DNA of 64,000 nt from an uncultured Neisseriaceae bacterium. GTDB taxonomy: Bacteria > Pseudomonadota > Gammaproteobacteria > Burkholderiales > Neisseriaceae. Both the position numbers and the translations under genes were made by a program. The stretch covers positions 1 through 64,000 of the forward strand of contig CAMLPN010000001.1 in assembly GCA_946481965.1 (NCBI GenBank), in the 5' to 3' direction. This document shows positions 41,949-55,311 of this stretch, in pieces. The notes under the pieces are model-generated. The model did not search any database and had not been told where the DNA came from. It worked only from the letters and a program-made list of their open reading frames with translations. The stretch's first letter is position 1. Each line of letters begins with the position of its first letter.

Positions 41949-42025
41949 GCGGTGGTAGCTCAGTTGGTTAGAGTACCGGCCTGTCACGCCGGGGGTCGCG
42001 GGTTCGAGCCCCGTCCGCCGCGCCA
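41949..42025 (+). tRNA. tRNA-Asp(GTC)
   Basis: GCGGTGGTAGCTCAGTTGGTTAGAG...CTGTCAC loop...CCGCCGCGCCA. Confidence 0.95.
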
Positions 42026-42053
42026 ATTTCATATTTGCTGTTTTCTCTCTTAC

Positions 42054-42129
42054 GGGTGATTAGCTCAGTTGGTAGAGCGTCTGCCTTACAAGCAGAATGT
42101 CGGCGGTTCGACTCCGTCATCACCCACCA
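42054..42129 (+). tRNA. tRNA-Val(TAC), second identical copy
   Basis: Same 76-nt sequence as 41841-41916. Confidence 0.95.
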
Positions 42130-42910
42130 TTCATTGTTTCATCTTCTTTTATATACATCCTACTGTTCTAATAATAATCAATTTTTCAAATTATTCATTG
42201 TAGCCTGCTTATAAATTGTTTATCACTTGAATTGAATGGATTAGGTTATGTTCTGCAGCAAATTATTAATTTATTGGTATTAACTGAATCTAAAAGCTTG
42301 AAAACTTCTATAGGTCTAGATAGTTTGGTAAGAACGACATGATATAAATATTATTAAAAATTTTCTTAGTGTGAAGTGTTAAATCAAATAAAATAATACC
42401 TATATAACTCAAATATAAAATTAAGAATAAAGTTACCGTAAATTACTTCAATTCATTCTTTTATTAAATGGATAATTTAATATGTATATGTATTATTTAA
42501 GTAAATTTTAAATCACGTCTTTTTTAAATAGTCAGACTTTTTGTCAGTTATTGAAACCAAACGAGATTAATTGAAATTCTATGTTTCAATAAAATAGTAT
42601 CCCAAGTCCAATTATAATTGTTATAGTCGAAACACAATAAAGCCTTTATAAAGTTAATGGTTTTGCTAATTTTATGACTATTAAAATTTCTATCTTGATA
42701 AGTTACTTTACTATCACTAAGTTAGGTATTAATAACATTTGAAAATAAAAAAGTTGATGTACCGAGAATTGATCAATTCTTAATTAGAATGATTTTTTAT
42801 CGGGTGATATTGAAAGTATATTGATACAGAAAAGTTGATAAAAATAGAGTTAATTAAATTTGAGAAATTTTTTTATTAATATGTACATCAATGAAGACAA
42901 ATATTAAAAG

Positions 42911-42987
42911 TGGTGCACCCGGAGCGATTCGAACGCCCGACCCTCTGGTTCGTAGCCAGATACTCTATCCAACTGAGCTACGGGTGC
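42911..42987 (-). tRNA. tRNA-Arg(ACG)
   Basis: Minus strand GCACCCGTAGCTCAGTTGGATAGAGTATCTGGCTACGAACCAG...CGGGTGCACCA; anticodon ACG. Confidence 0.95.
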
Positions 42988-43104
42988 ATTTTGATTAATT
43001 AAGATTATTGTAATATAAAGATAATGATACAGTCAAATATTTACATTTATTTTCTTTGAAAAATTATTTTGGATATCAAAGTGATTTTGTTCCCGATATT
43101 AATT

Positions 43105-43135
43105 TCCCCCAGTCTGTGCAGATTGGGGGAGGGGG
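43105..43135 (-). other. GC-rich hairpin after the arc operon
   Basis: TCCCCCAGTCTG-TGCA-GATTGGGGGA (one imperfect pair) plus an additional GGGGG; no T-run on the minus strand. Confidence 0.5.
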
Positions 43136-43156
43136 AATATACAAAAATTTTGTTAT

Positions 43157-44632
43157 TTACTTAGTTAAAATCACCATAGATGCCGTTAATATAACAATAT
43201 TCATGATGCATATAATAGCTACTGGTTTAGCCATAAATTTTAACCAGGTACTATAGTTAACTTTGGAAAGTTGTAATCCTCCCATAACAACCCCAGAAGT
43301 GGGTGTAATAAGGTTGATTAAACCACTGCCGGCTGCAAAAATCATAATCATTATATTAGGATCCATGCCTAATTTTGCTGTCAATGGTCCCAGAATTGGG
43401 ATAGATACAAAGGCTAAAGCTGAAGTTGATGGAATTAGGAAAGATAAGCCTAAATAGATAAGGTAGGCTACCGGTACAAATACCACTGGTGATAGACCAG
43501 TTAATAAGTTTTGTGCTTTATCGAGAATAAATAAATCCAGATGGGTTTCACCCATTAATACTGATATAGAGCGGGCTACGACAATTATTAAAACAACTGA
43601 CAAAATATCACAAGCTCCGGCGATAAAATTATCAATGATTTCTTTTTCTGACATTTTGGCAACAATGCCAACAATTACTGCCATAATTAAGAACCACATA
43701 GATAAATCACCAAATGTCCAGTCGCCAAAGTCGCTACCTGTTAAGTGTGATGTCCAGCCTTTAAAAAAAGTTATGTTGAATTCACCCCATGGAATCAGGG
43801 AGATGATCATTATCAGGAAGGTGAATGCAAACAACATCAGAATATTTTTTTCACGTCTTCCAAATGTTAGCTGTTGATTGTTATCAGCTTTAAAATATAA
43901 GTTCATATCTGCTTGTTCTTGTGGGGACAATACAGTAAGACTTTTATCTTTTTTCACCTTTTTAGCATATCGCATGACATACCAGATACAAAAAATCACT
44001 GTTGATAGCCACAAAGCAGTTCCGACTGTGATAATGGTACCCTGATTAGGATTATACCCAACACCTCTTAGTGCATCACCAGCTACGCCGGTAGCAAAGG
44101 GATTGACTGTAGAACCTAATACCCCTGCACCTGCGCCCAATAATATGACACAAACTGCAATAATGGTGTCAAAACCGGCAGCAACTAAAGTAGCCGTAAT
44201 CAGGACATAGAACGCAATAGTTTCTTCCGCCATTCCATACACCGTTCCGCCCACTGAAAACAGGAACATCAGTAATGGTATCAGAACCAGTTCTTTTCCT
44301 TTAAGTTTTTGAACTAAAGCAGATATTCCAGCTTCTAGTGCATTGGTTTTCATCGCTACGTTAATGAAACCGCCCAATACCAGAATAAATACAGCGATGT
44401 TAATTGAGTTCTGGAAAGATTTGAATGGTGCCATTATCAACGTACTGAGCGTAGGAGAAGTTACCGTAGAAACGACTTCTGAACTATCTGGCAGGGTTAC
44501 CGGGGTAAACGAGTGACCAGATAACACTATTGAAATAAGCCAAAGTAAAGTCAAAATAATAAACAAAATACTGAATGCAGAAATTGACTTTTTCTTTTTT
44601 TCTTTCGGTTGAGTATTTTTTTCAGGTTGCAT
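43157..44632 (-). CDS. arcD: YfcC/ArcD-family (DcuC-like) arginine/ornithine antiporter
   Basis: 491 aa; FSVGGTVYGMAEETIAFYVLI, LLGAGAGVLGSTVNPFATGVA, SGLINLITPTSGVVMGGLQLSKVNYSTW; located in the ADI operon. Confidence 0.85.
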   Translation of the reverse strand: MQPEKNTQPKEKKKKSISAFSILFIILTLLWLISIVLSGHSFTPVTLPDSSEVVSTVTSPTLSTLIMAPFKSFQNSINIAVFILVLGGFINVAMKTNALEAGISALVQKLKGKELVLIPLLMFLFSVGGTVYGMAEETIAFYVLITATLVAAGFDTIIAVCVILLGAGAGVLGSTVNPFATGVAGDALRGVGYNPNQGTIITVGTALWLSTVIFCIWYVMRYAKKVKKDKSLTVLSPQEQADMNLYFKADNNQQLTFGRREKNILMLFAFTFLIMIISLIPWGEFNITFFKGWTSHLTGSDFGDWTFGDLSMWFLIMAVIVGIVAKMSEKEIIDNFIAGACDILSVVLIIVVARSISVLMGETHLDLFILDKAQNLLTGLSPVVFVPVAYLIYLGLSFLIPSTSALAFVSIPILGPLTAKLGMDPNIMIMIFAAGSGLINLITPTSGVVMGGLQLSKVNYSTWLKFMAKPVAIICIMNIVILTASMVILTK

Positions 44633-44651
44633 GATCGTGAATCCTAAAAAA

Positions 44652-44681
44652 AAGGTATCGCATTTTAAAAAGCGATACCTT
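44652..44681 (-). terminator. Intra-operon terminator between arcC and arcD
   Basis: Minus strand AAGGTATCGC-TTTTTAAAAT-GCGATACCTTTTTTTTAGG; 10-bp perfect stem followed by T8. Confidence 0.75.
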
Positions 44682-44692
44682 GTCTGGGTTAG

Positions 44693-45628
44693 TTAGTAGT
44701 ATGTTAACTCGGTAGAATGTGTCGTATTAATTTTCGTACCAGCAATACCTTTAACTATATTATCAATATCAGCCAGAGAGCCTATTACGGCTGACTTACC
44801 AGGATTTTCTCGGGCAAAATTGATGGCTGCCTGAACTTTCGGTCCCATAGAGCCAGCTGCAAAACCCATTTTTTCCAGTGTATCTGGATGTGCTTCTTTG
44901 ATTGCCTGTTGATTGGGATTGCCCCAGTTCACAAAAGCTGCGGAAACATCAGTTGCGATAATAAAGATGTCAGCAGAAACTTGTTTCGCCAAAACGGCAG
45001 AACAAAGATCTTTATCTATTACTGCTTCTACACCTTTAAGGGTACCATCATCATCGTAAAATGTCGGTATACCTCCACCGCCTGCACAAATGACCACAGT
45101 TCCTTTTTCTAATAACCATTTTACCGGACGAATTTCGAAAATTCGTTTCGGAATTGGGCTTGGAACCACTCGTCTGTATTTGTCATTATCAGGGGCAATA
45201 CTCCAGTTTTTCTCTTTAGCCAGTTTTTCTGCCTCTTCTTTGGTATAGACTGGACCAATGGGTTTAGAAGGATTAGAGAAAGCAGGATCATTTTTATCGA
45301 CTTCTACCTGAGACAGAAGGGTGGCTAATGGCGTTTCCAGAGGAAGAAGATTACCCAATTCCTGCATAATCATGTAGCCAATCATACCAATTGACTCAGC
45401 ACCTAATACATCCAGAGGGTAGGATGGCACATCTTTATAGGATAAAGACTGTAATGCAATCAAACCAACCTGCGGTCCGTTACCATGAGCAATTACTAAT
45501 TCGTTACCCGGATAAACTTTTGCAATTTGTTGACAGGCAATTTTAGTATTCTGGCGTTGATTCTCAGCCGTTAACGGCTCTCCGCGACGCAGAAGGGCAT
45601 TACCACCTAAGGCAATTACGATTCTCAT
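44693..45628 (-). CDS. arcC: Carbamate kinase
   Basis: [66 protein letters not shown]. Confidence 0.95.
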   Translation of the reverse strand: MRIVIALGGNALLRRGEPLTAENQRQNTKIACQQIAKVYPGNELVIAHGNGPQVGLIALQSLSYKDVPSYPLDVLGAESIGMIGYMIMQELGNLLPLETPLATLLSQVEVDKNDPAFSNPSKPIGPVYTKEEAEKLAKEKNWSIAPDNDKYRRVVPSPIPKRIFEIRPVKWLLEKGTVVICAGGGGIPTFYDDDGTLKGVEAVIDKDLCSAVLAKQVSADIFIIATDVSAAFVNWGNPNQQAIKEAHPDTLEKMGFAAGSMGPKVQAAINFARENPGKSAVIGSLADIDNIVKGIAGTKINTTHSTELTYY

Positions 45629-45649
45629 TTTATTTCCAATCTATTCTGT

Positions 45650-46657
45650 TTAAACTAAGCTGGATACGATAACTGCTTTAATGGTATGCATTCTGTTTTC
45701 TGCTTGCTCAAAAGCGATGTTAATAGGGGATTCGAATACATCTTCAGTGACTTCAATACCATTTTTAAACTGAGGATATTTTTCAGCCACTTCTTTACCC
45801 ACTGTGGTTTCGGAATTATGGAAAGCCGGTAAGCAATGCATGAATTTCACGCGTGGGTTACCCGTTGCTGCAATTAATTCTTTATTAACCTGATAAGGTG
45901 TCAAAGCATCTACGCGTTCACCCCATGATTCGATCGGTTCACCCATGGATACCCAAACATCTGTATGGATAAAATCTACATCTTTAACAGCTTTTTTGAC
46001 ATCATCAGTCACCAAGATGCGTGCACCGCTTTCTTGAGCAAATTTTTCACACATGGCAACCAGTTCTGGTTCTGGCAGTAGTGATTTTGGACCAGAAATA
46101 CGTACATCCATCCCTAGTTTGGCACCAATCAACAACAGAGAGTTACCCATATTATTGCGGGCATCACCAACATAGGCATATTTGATTTGATTCAGAGGCT
46201 TACCATTGGAATATTCCAGCATGGTTAGAACGTCAGCAAGCATTTGCGTGGGGTGGAATTCATCTGTTAAACCATTCCATACCGGTACACCGGCATAATC
46301 AGCCAGCTCCTGTACTACAGATTGTTTATAACCACGATATTCAATACCGTCATACATGCGTCCCAGTACACGGGCTGTATCTTTCATGCTTTCTTTATGG
46401 CCGATTTGTGAGCCACTGGAACCAATATAAGTTACATTGGCACCTTGATCATGAGCGGCTACTTCAAATGCGCAACGTGTTCTGGTAGAAGTTTTTTCAA
46501 AAATCAAAGCTATGTTTTTGCCTTTTAATAGCTGTTGTTCAGTACCAGCATATTTAGCTCTTTTAAGATCACGAGCTAAATCTAGCAGATAATTAATTTC
46601 ACGTTCAGTGTGATGTACCAAGCTTAGTAAGTGACGATTTTTCAAATTGAAAGCCAT
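45650..46657 (-). CDS. arcB: Ornithine carbamoyltransferase (catabolic-type)
   Basis: [58 protein letters not shown]. Confidence 0.94.
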   Translation of the reverse strand: MAFNLKNRHLLSLVHHTEREINYLLDLARDLKRAKYAGTEQQLLKGKNIALIFEKTSTRTRCAFEVAAHDQGANVTYIGSSGSQIGHKESMKDTARVLGRMYDGIEYRGYKQSVVQELADYAGVPVWNGLTDEFHPTQMLADVLTMLEYSNGKPLNQIKYAYVGDARNNMGNSLLLIGAKLGMDVRISGPKSLLPEPELVAMCEKFAQESGARILVTDDVKKAVKDVDFIHTDVWVSMGEPIESWGERVDALTPYQVNKELIAATGNPRVKFMHCLPAFHNSETTVGKEVAEKYPQFKNGIEVTEDVFESPINIAFEQAENRMHTIKAVIVSSLV

Positions 46658-46676
46658 AATTAATTTCCTTATAAGT

Positions 46677-47921
46677 TTAAATGACAGAATCTCGAATAAT
46701 TGGGCAAGTCATACAATGACCACCACCACGGCCACGGCCTAACTCGCCAGCATCTACTTCTAATACTTCCACGCCATGATCGCGCATAATTTTATTGGTA
46801 TAAATATCGCGGTCATAAGCAATACAAACTCGTCTATCTAACATAATGACATTGTTAGCATCGTCCCATTGTTCTCTTTGCGCCTGAAAACTATCCCCAC
46901 CAGTTTGAATCCGAGTCACTTGTGCGCCGGTAACTTTACCCATAGCTTCAGCCACTACATCAACAAAATGTTGACCTTTGTGTTCTTCAATAGTTACTTC
47001 TTCATTGGCACCATTAGCAAACAAACTGTAGCATTTGATTTGATCAACTACTTCAGGGAATACTGAGAATAAATCATAATCCAGCATAGAGAATACAGTA
47101 TCTAAGTGCATAGCAGCACGAGATTTAGGCATTTGACAGGCAATCACCCTAGTTGCACCATTTTCTTTACCACATATACTTTTCGCCAGTTGTGATACTG
47201 CTTGAGGATTTGTGCGTTCGCCCATACCAATTAATACTACGCCATTGCCTATTGGCATAACATCTCCGCCTTCAATCGACAATGTGCCTACACTTTCATC
47301 ACTATCACCCAACCAAATTTTTGCTTTGCCGGCAAAATAAGGATTGAATTTGTAAATTGCCCGCATAATTAAAGTTTCTGGGCGGCGCGCTGGCCAGTAC
47401 ATGGGGTTTAAACTAACGCCACCATAAATCCAGCAGCTTGGATCACGCTGGAACAAGGCATTAGGAATCGGAGGGGTTAAGAATTCGTCTGGAGACATAT
47501 AATTGAACATCAGATCAACGCTTGATTTAAAAGGTAAATCTGATTTGGTGATACCGCCAAATAAAAATGCAGCTAAATCGGCAGCAGGAAGTTCGTCTAA
47601 CCAGGAACGTACATCATGCAGCATATGTACGCCAATGTTCTGAGGAACAAACAGACGATCCAGAATCCAATTTCTATGTTCTTTGTTTTGTAACACTTCA
47701 CTTAGAGCAACATTGGCATCGATAACATGGATACCTCGATCAGTCATGATTTTGACAAAATTATCATGATCTCGCTGGGCCTTTTCAACCCAAATTACAT
47801 CGTCAAATAACAAATCATGGCAGTTGGAGGGAGTCAATCGGTTATGAGCCAAATTAGGCCTGCACACCATTACACTTCGCAATTTACCGCATTCTGAATT
47901 AACACCGAAACTTTCTGACAT
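46677..47921 (-). CDS. arcA: Arginine deiminase
   Basis: [57 protein letters not shown], catalytic Cys in [14 protein letters not shown]. Confidence 0.95.
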   Translation of the reverse strand: MSESFGVNSECGKLRSVMVCRPNLAHNRLTPSNCHDLLFDDVIWVEKAQRDHDNFVKIMTDRGIHVIDANVALSEVLQNKEHRNWILDRLFVPQNIGVHMLHDVRSWLDELPAADLAAFLFGGITKSDLPFKSSVDLMFNYMSPDEFLTPPIPNALFQRDPSCWIYGGVSLNPMYWPARRPETLIMRAIYKFNPYFAGKAKIWLGDSDESVGTLSIEGGDVMPIGNGVVLIGMGERTNPQAVSQLAKSICGKENGATRVIACQMPKSRAAMHLDTVFSMLDYDLFSVFPEVVDQIKCYSLFANGANEEVTIEEHKGQHFVDVVAEAMGKVTGAQVTRIQTGGDSFQAQREQWDDANNVIMLDRRVCIAYDRDIYTNKIMRDHGVEVLEVDAGELGRGRGGGHCMTCPIIRDSVI

Positions 47922-48032
47922 CTTTAATGCTCCTCAAAAACATTATTTAACAAGAAGAAATCCAGCTCAGACGTATTATGACCTTTTTATCTTAAAATTA
48001 AATTTTTTTAATTATTCATTCGTGATATGGTT

Positions 48033-48047
48033 TGAAATTTAATTTCA
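48033..48047. promoter_or_regulatory. Perfect palindrome upstream of arcA, operator candidate
   Basis: TGAAATT-T-AATTTCA, 112-126 bp upstream of the arcA ATG. Confidence 0.35.
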
Positions 48048-49193
48048 TCTTATCTTGTATTGCTAGTATCGGATTTTAACCAGCAAAATAACGCAGAAAT
48101 TTTTGATTACACTTTCAGTCATAACATTATCAGAGACAATACAAAATAATACATATCAATCACTTTTTTTAACTAGTAATATGAGATCCTTTCAATGAAT
48201 TAGTATGATATCGTCAATTTTAAACAAGTTATTTTTAGATGTTATTGATAATCCATTAATCATTTCTTTGTTTTTATAAGATAAATATATTTATCTTTAG
48301 AAGCCAAAATGCAAAGATCGGTGCTAATGTTTAGCAGTTGCTGTAGTTTATTAAAAAAATAAACTGGTCTATGACTAAAAAAGAGATTAAGTAATGAATA
48401 AAAAGCTGAGACTTAATATAATTAAGGGCGCGTAACATTTGTAAGACGCTGCATAAATGCTACCAATTACTGGTTTGATATTAATGTCAAGATAGTTAGC
48501 TATACTGATATTTAAAAAATATTAGCAGCTGAAAATGAAAGCGCATCTACAGAGTAGAATCTTGGCAACGATTATAAATATAAGTCATTTCTCATTATTT
48601 ATAACGTTATCAATCGCAAATATTTAATAATAAACGGATATTGCTCAAATCGTTGTTTTATCCTAGCTGAACAGCAAACATTAATAAAATTAAGGATTAC
48701 ATTGGCAACGATTTCAGTATTAAAATGGTGATAGTTATTGTTAGTGGGGACAATATTAACGATAAGGAAGCTGACAAAACATTATAAGTTTAATATTAAG
48801 CTAGTTTAAGCTGATTCTAGCCAGCCTAGTTAATTTGTTCCGACAAAATGGGTTTTCTCGAGTGCAAACATATTAAACCACTTGTAACTCTGGTGACAAA
48901 TAGCCAATTTAACCGGACTTAGCAAATAAAAGTGTTAAAATTAAATCTATTCAATTGTGCGGGGCTGAGTAGAACAATAATTTAAGAATGGCTAACATTT
49001 TATAATTCAATACGCACCATGAGGTATGGTTCAATATGAAGCCAATTGACATCAAAATACTTATCAAGCCGGCATAAATTACCATTTAATTTTTGTATTA
49101 AGGATGGGATGTTTATCGATAGAATTTGAATTGTTTAATCAATCTGCATATTTTTATGTAATTTTGCTGTATTAACAATGGGGTATTTACTTA

Positions 49194-49658
49194 ATGAAAT
49201 TGGATAATATTGATAAAAGAATACTTAGGATACTGCAACGAGAAGGCAATATTCAAAATAATGAACTTGCCAAAAAAGTTGGATTATCCCCATCCCCATG
49301 TCTTCGACGGGTTAAAATTCTTGAAGAAGCTGGATTTATTGATAAATATGTGGCTTTGTTAGATAAGAAAATCATTAATAAGCAATTAATTGTTTATGTC
49401 AGAATAAAAGTAGATATTGTTAATAACAGTGCTGCAGCTATCGAAAGATTTATATACGAAGTAAAATTGTTATCGCAGATACAAGAATGTTACGTAATGG
49501 CAGGTGAAAATGACTTTTTATTACGGGTATTATGTGAAAATCTGGAGGAATATAGAAATTTTCAAGTTAACACCCTAGCCTTGTTACCGGGTGTATGTAA
49601 TATTAGAACTGAAATACCCCTGCAAGTGGTTAAATGGACTACAGAGATAGACATCTGA
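49194..49658 (+). CDS. Lrp/AsnC-family transcriptional regulator
   Basis: LDNIDKRILRILQREGNIQNNELAKKVGLSPSPCLRRVKILEEAGFI; RAM-type C-terminus with YVMAGENDFLLRV. Confidence 0.92.
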   Translation: MKLDNIDKRILRILQREGNIQNNELAKKVGLSPSPCLRRVKILEEAGFIDKYVALLDKKIINKQLIVYVRIKVDIVNNSAAAIERFIYEVKLLSQIQECYVMAGENDFLLRVLCENLEEYRNFQVNTLALLPGVCNIRTEIPLQVVKWTTEIDI

Positions 49659-49670
49659 AGTTAAACCAAT

Positions 49671-49698
49671 AAAAAAGCCTGCAAAAGCAGGCTTTTTT
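49671..49698. terminator. Bidirectional terminator between lrp and argS copy 1
   Basis: AAAAAAGCCTGC-AAAA-GCAGGCTTTTTT. Confidence 0.9.
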
Positions 49699-49704
49699 AA
49701 TCAC

Positions 49705-51441
49705 TTACATTTTATCTAAAACTGCTAATCCCAATAGATCCATGCCTTGCTTTAAGGTACGCCCTGTTAGTCGAGCAATTTGCAGGCGGCTATTTCTCAC
49801 ATCTTCTTTTTCTTTCAAAATAGGATATTTCTCATAGAATCTGGAAAATGAAGAAGCGAGTTGATATAAGTAGCTGGCTAGATAGTGTGGCATACATTCT
49901 CTGGCAACAGAAACCACTATGTCTTCAAATTGTAATAACATACATAACAGGTTTTTTTCATCCTGTTCAGTTGCCATAATTGCATCATCAACATTGTTTT
50001 CAATTGATTGATCACTTTTGGTGAGCAAACTTTGTATACGGGTATAGGCATATTGCAAATACGGTGCAGTATTGCCTTCAAAAGATAACATGCTTTCCCA
50101 GTTAAAAATATAATCACTGGTTCTGTTTTTAGATAAATCAGCATATTTAATTGAAGATATACCCACAGCAGTAGCAATTCTATTAATTTCCTCCTCTGAT
50201 AAATCCGAGTTTTTTTGACGAACCAGTTTTGCTGCTCTTTCTACCGCTTCATTTAATAAATTAATTAATTTAACAGTGTTCCCATCGCGTGTTTTAAATG
50301 GTTTCCCGTCTTTACCCATCATGGTACCGAAAGCGACATGTTCCAGATTAACTTTGTCTGAAGCAAATCCTGCTTTATGAACCGTAGCAAAAAGTTCTTT
50401 AAAGTGTAAACTCTGGCGGGCATCTACCACGTACAAAATCCGGTCTGCTTTAAGTTGTCTAACTCGATAGCGGATGCAGGCTAAATCAGTAGTTGAATAT
50501 AGGAAGCCACCATCACGCTTTTGAATAATAAACGGTGTTGGATTTCCATCTTTATCTTTGATTTCATCAATAAAGACAACTTTAGCGCCGTCGCTGTCAA
50601 CCGCTATGCCTTTTTCCACCAGTTCATCAACAGTTGGCTGTAAATCATCATTATAAGTTGATTCACCTTTTATATTCGTTTCATCAACCAATAAACCCAA
50701 TTTTTTATAAACTTCTAAACAATGTTTTTGCGATATTTTTACAAAGCGTCGCCATAATTCCAGTACCTTCTCATCACCACCTTGTAACTGCACTACATAA
50801 CTTCTAGCGGTTTCAGCAAACTCTTCAGATTCTTCAAATCTTTTTTTTGCATTACGATAAAATTCTTCTAAATCAGCCAATGCTACCTGACTATCACCAA
50901 CTTTTTCGGTTTCAACCATATAGGTAATAAGCATACCAAATTGGGTTCCCCAGTCACCTTGATGGTCCTGACTAAAGGCATCATGTCCCAAAAATCTCAG
51001 TACACGATTTAACGCATCACCGATAATACTGGCGCGTAAATGACCAACGTGCATTTCTTTAGCCAAATTGGCAGAAGGATAGTCAATAGGGATAATTTGC
51101 TTAGGCTGTTTTTTTACCCCTAGGCGATCATTTTGAAGCACTTCTTTGGCTTGTTGACTTAGAAATTTTCCTGACAAAGATATATTAATAAATCCTGCCC
51201 CTAAAATTTCTATTTTTTCGGCTATACCTTCTTCTTTCAAGGTAGCTAAATTATTGACAATTTTTTCGGCGAGTTCGCGTGGATTAATTTTTAAGGCTTT
51301 TGCTGCGCCCATTGCGCCGTTGATTTGATAATGTCCGAATTCCGGTTTTGATGCCGGATACAGCAAAGTAGGGTAAGAAGATAAGCCACTATCTTGGAAC
51401 GCTTTTTCAGCGTATTTGTTTATGAATTTCTGTAATTCCAT
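49705..51441 (-). CDS. argS: Arginyl-tRNA synthetase, paralog 1
   Basis: 578 aa; [59 protein letters not shown]-term R-S-L-x-L-A-R-L-T-like block. Confidence 0.93.
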   Translation of the reverse strand: MELQKFINKYAEKAFQDSGLSSYPTLLYPASKPEFGHYQINGAMGAAKALKINPRELAEKIVNNLATLKEEGIAEKIEILGAGFINISLSGKFLSQQAKEVLQNDRLGVKKQPKQIIPIDYPSANLAKEMHVGHLRASIIGDALNRVLRFLGHDAFSQDHQGDWGTQFGMLITYMVETEKVGDSQVALADLEEFYRNAKKRFEESEEFAETARSYVVQLQGGDEKVLELWRRFVKISQKHCLEVYKKLGLLVDETNIKGESTYNDDLQPTVDELVEKGIAVDSDGAKVVFIDEIKDKDGNPTPFIIQKRDGGFLYSTTDLACIRYRVRQLKADRILYVVDARQSLHFKELFATVHKAGFASDKVNLEHVAFGTMMGKDGKPFKTRDGNTVKLINLLNEAVERAAKLVRQKNSDLSEEEINRIATAVGISSIKYADLSKNRTSDYIFNWESMLSFEGNTAPYLQYAYTRIQSLLTKSDQSIENNVDDAIMATEQDEKNLLCMLLQFEDIVVSVARECMPHYLASYLYQLASSFSRFYEKYPILKEKEDVRNSRLQIARLTGRTLKQGMDLLGLAVLDKM

Positions 51442-52064
51442 TATGAAACACCTTATCTTTTATATTTATATTGCTATGTATAGCATAAATTTATTGTAAA
51501 GAAAATTCTATTTATTCAAACAAGTTTTACAGTTTAGGTTAACATCGAATAGATTTTTCCATTATTTGCTAATACCAGATTGATAATGCCATCCTATATT
51601 AATAAATATCATTTTTTGTTTACTATGGAAACAAAAACTTAGTTAACAATTTATTTTGATATTATTAGCGATAATCAAATCTCATCATGTATGTATAATG
51701 AAAATATTTGCATCTATTGTTATGTAATTTTACCTTCTATATTTGGTAAAAAATGATTTTGATCAGAATAGTGTTGTAATTTGTATTCTGAACAATATTT
51801 AAAAAAGATATATCAATGCTGAGATTCAGATAAAAAACGCTATTTTTTGCTTTATCCTAAGACAAATTGATTTTTGTTACTATTTCAAGATAGGCATTCA
51901 ATTTTATTTTGTATGATATTGATGCAGAGAATTTGTGCTTCTCATCTTTGGTTAAGGAGGGTTAGTTATATTATTTATTTGCTTAAGAGGTGTGTTTTTT
52001 TATTAGTTTATATCCATGTAAAGATTAAAGGTAATGAAAATATAGATATTCGCAACCATAAAAA

Positions 52065-52096
52065 AAGGAATTGGTACAGGTTTGTACCAATTCCTT
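52065..52096 (-). terminator. Terminator of tRNA-Leu
   Basis: 13-bp perfect stem AAGGAATTGGTAC / GTACCAATTCCTT with T-run on the minus strand. Confidence 0.85.
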
Positions 52097-52124
52097 CGTA
52101 AATCTATGATTTACCAAAATTCAG

Positions 52125-52209
52125 TGGTGCGGATAAAGAGACTCGAACTCTTACACCTTTCGGCGCCAGAACCTAAATCTGGTGCGTCTACCAATTTCGC
52201 CATATCCGC
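52125..52209 (-). tRNA. tRNA-Leu(TAG)
   Basis: Minus strand GCGGATATGGCGAAATTGGTAGACGCACCAGATTTAGGTTCTGG...TTATCCGCACCA with class II variable arm. Confidence 0.95.
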
Positions 52210-52352
52210 TTTTTCAATTTCTGTAGAACAGAAAGAGACAATTATAGAATAATTTGTTATTACTGCCAAGTAAAAAAAGACACTTTGGTGATATGCAATT
52301 GAAAATTAAACCATAACTATTTTTTCAGATTAGTCATGGTTTGACATCATGA

Positions 52353-54098
<1,746 letters not shown>

Positions 54099-54708
54099 CT
54101 AATTTTCCCATAAATTAGATCACATTGCATTATTGTGCAGATCTCAAAATTAGGTATAAATTAAATAAGTTAACGATTTTCAATTTAGGTAAGTAGGATA
54201 AAATTTTTTTATTAAATAAAATTAGTTAATGCTTAAATAATTAGAAATAATTAATAAAGGTGAAGGGATGAGCTATAGATTGTAAGAATATTAAATTCAA
54301 ACAGAATATATGAATCAGTACAGATGGAAAAACAAATAAATTGACTTAGTATTGATTTTTTTTAATAAAAAATAATTTCTAAAAGTCATGATATTTTTGA
54401 CAGAATAGTTGAATATAAGTCCTAAAAATAAGATTAACCGCATCAGAAATATTTTGCCAGATTGTCGTGCAATTTTATTAATTTACATGATGATCACTCA
54501 AGTATTAAATGCAATATGTAGCTTACAAGTATTTTCTGCAGTGCGTTAATTTAGCCGGCAGATGTGTAGAAAAGATTATTTTTGTTTGCTACAAATTATA
54601 TTGAGTATTTATTGGCAAACAACTGCAACACGAAATATTGATAAATGTCTCTTATTGTTACCCTAGATCTGTTTTCAAAACATAACTTTCTGTTAATGCC
54701 GCAAAAAA

Positions 54709-55311
54709 TCATCCTATACGATAAAAAGCGAGACTTCCGAGTAAATTAGGCCAAAGTGATATGCGACGATTACCGCTCATCACCGCACGTTCATGAATAA
54801 CCAAATTATTATCAGCACATAATTTTTCAAAATCTTGTAAAGTACACCAGTGAATATTGGGTGTGTTATACCATTGGTAGGGCATACGTTCTGAAACAGG
54901 CATGTGTCCGCCAAGACCAATTTGTAAACGGTTACGCCAATAACCAAAATTAGGAAATGTAACAATGGCCTGATTCGCCACCCGCTTCATTTCACGCAAG
55001 ATGTGTTCAGTATTTTGCATTGATTGAATGGTTTGACTTAGGACAACGACATCAAAACTATGGTCATTAAAATGCTCTAAGCCAGCTTCCAGATCAGCCT
55101 GAATAACATTAATACCTCGTTGCATAGCTGCTAAAACCTGATCAGTATTGATCTCCAAGCCGTATCCCTGACAATTTTTATACTGAGTGAGGGCAGCCAG
55201 TAAAGAACCGTCAGCACAACCAAGATCCAATACGCTGTTATTAGGCGCGATCCAATCAAAAATGAGCTGTAAATCACTGCGCAATGGGGTAGAAGACAAC
55301 ACATTATTCAT
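54709..55311 (-). CDS. metW: Methionine biosynthesis protein MetW
   Basis: [66 protein letters not shown]; overlaps metX. Confidence 0.93.
   Translation of the reverse strand: MNNVLSSTPLRSDLQLIFDWIAPNNSVLDLGCADGSLLAALTQYKNCQGYGLEINTDQVLAAMQRGINVIQADLEAGLEHFNDHSFDVVVLSQTIQSMQNTEHILREMKRVANQAIVTFPNFGYWRNRLQIGLGGHMPVSERMPYQWYNTPNIHWCTLQDFEKLCADNNLVIHERAVMSGNRRISLWPNLLGSLAFYRIG

Noticed and set aside
41856-42059. 67-aa ORF MVERLPYKQNVGGSTPSSPTS...
   Set aside because: Translation of tRNA-Val and tRNA-Asp genes; not coding.
48003-48047. Tandem E. coli-type ARG boxes upstream of arcA
   Set aside because: Half sites ATTCA/TGAAA are present but spacing and the left box do not match the ArgR consensus; only the 15-bp palindrome is kept as a candidate.
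51874-52101. 75-aa ORF between the argS copies
   Set aside because: Runs into the tRNA-Leu terminator hairpin; no RBS or family.
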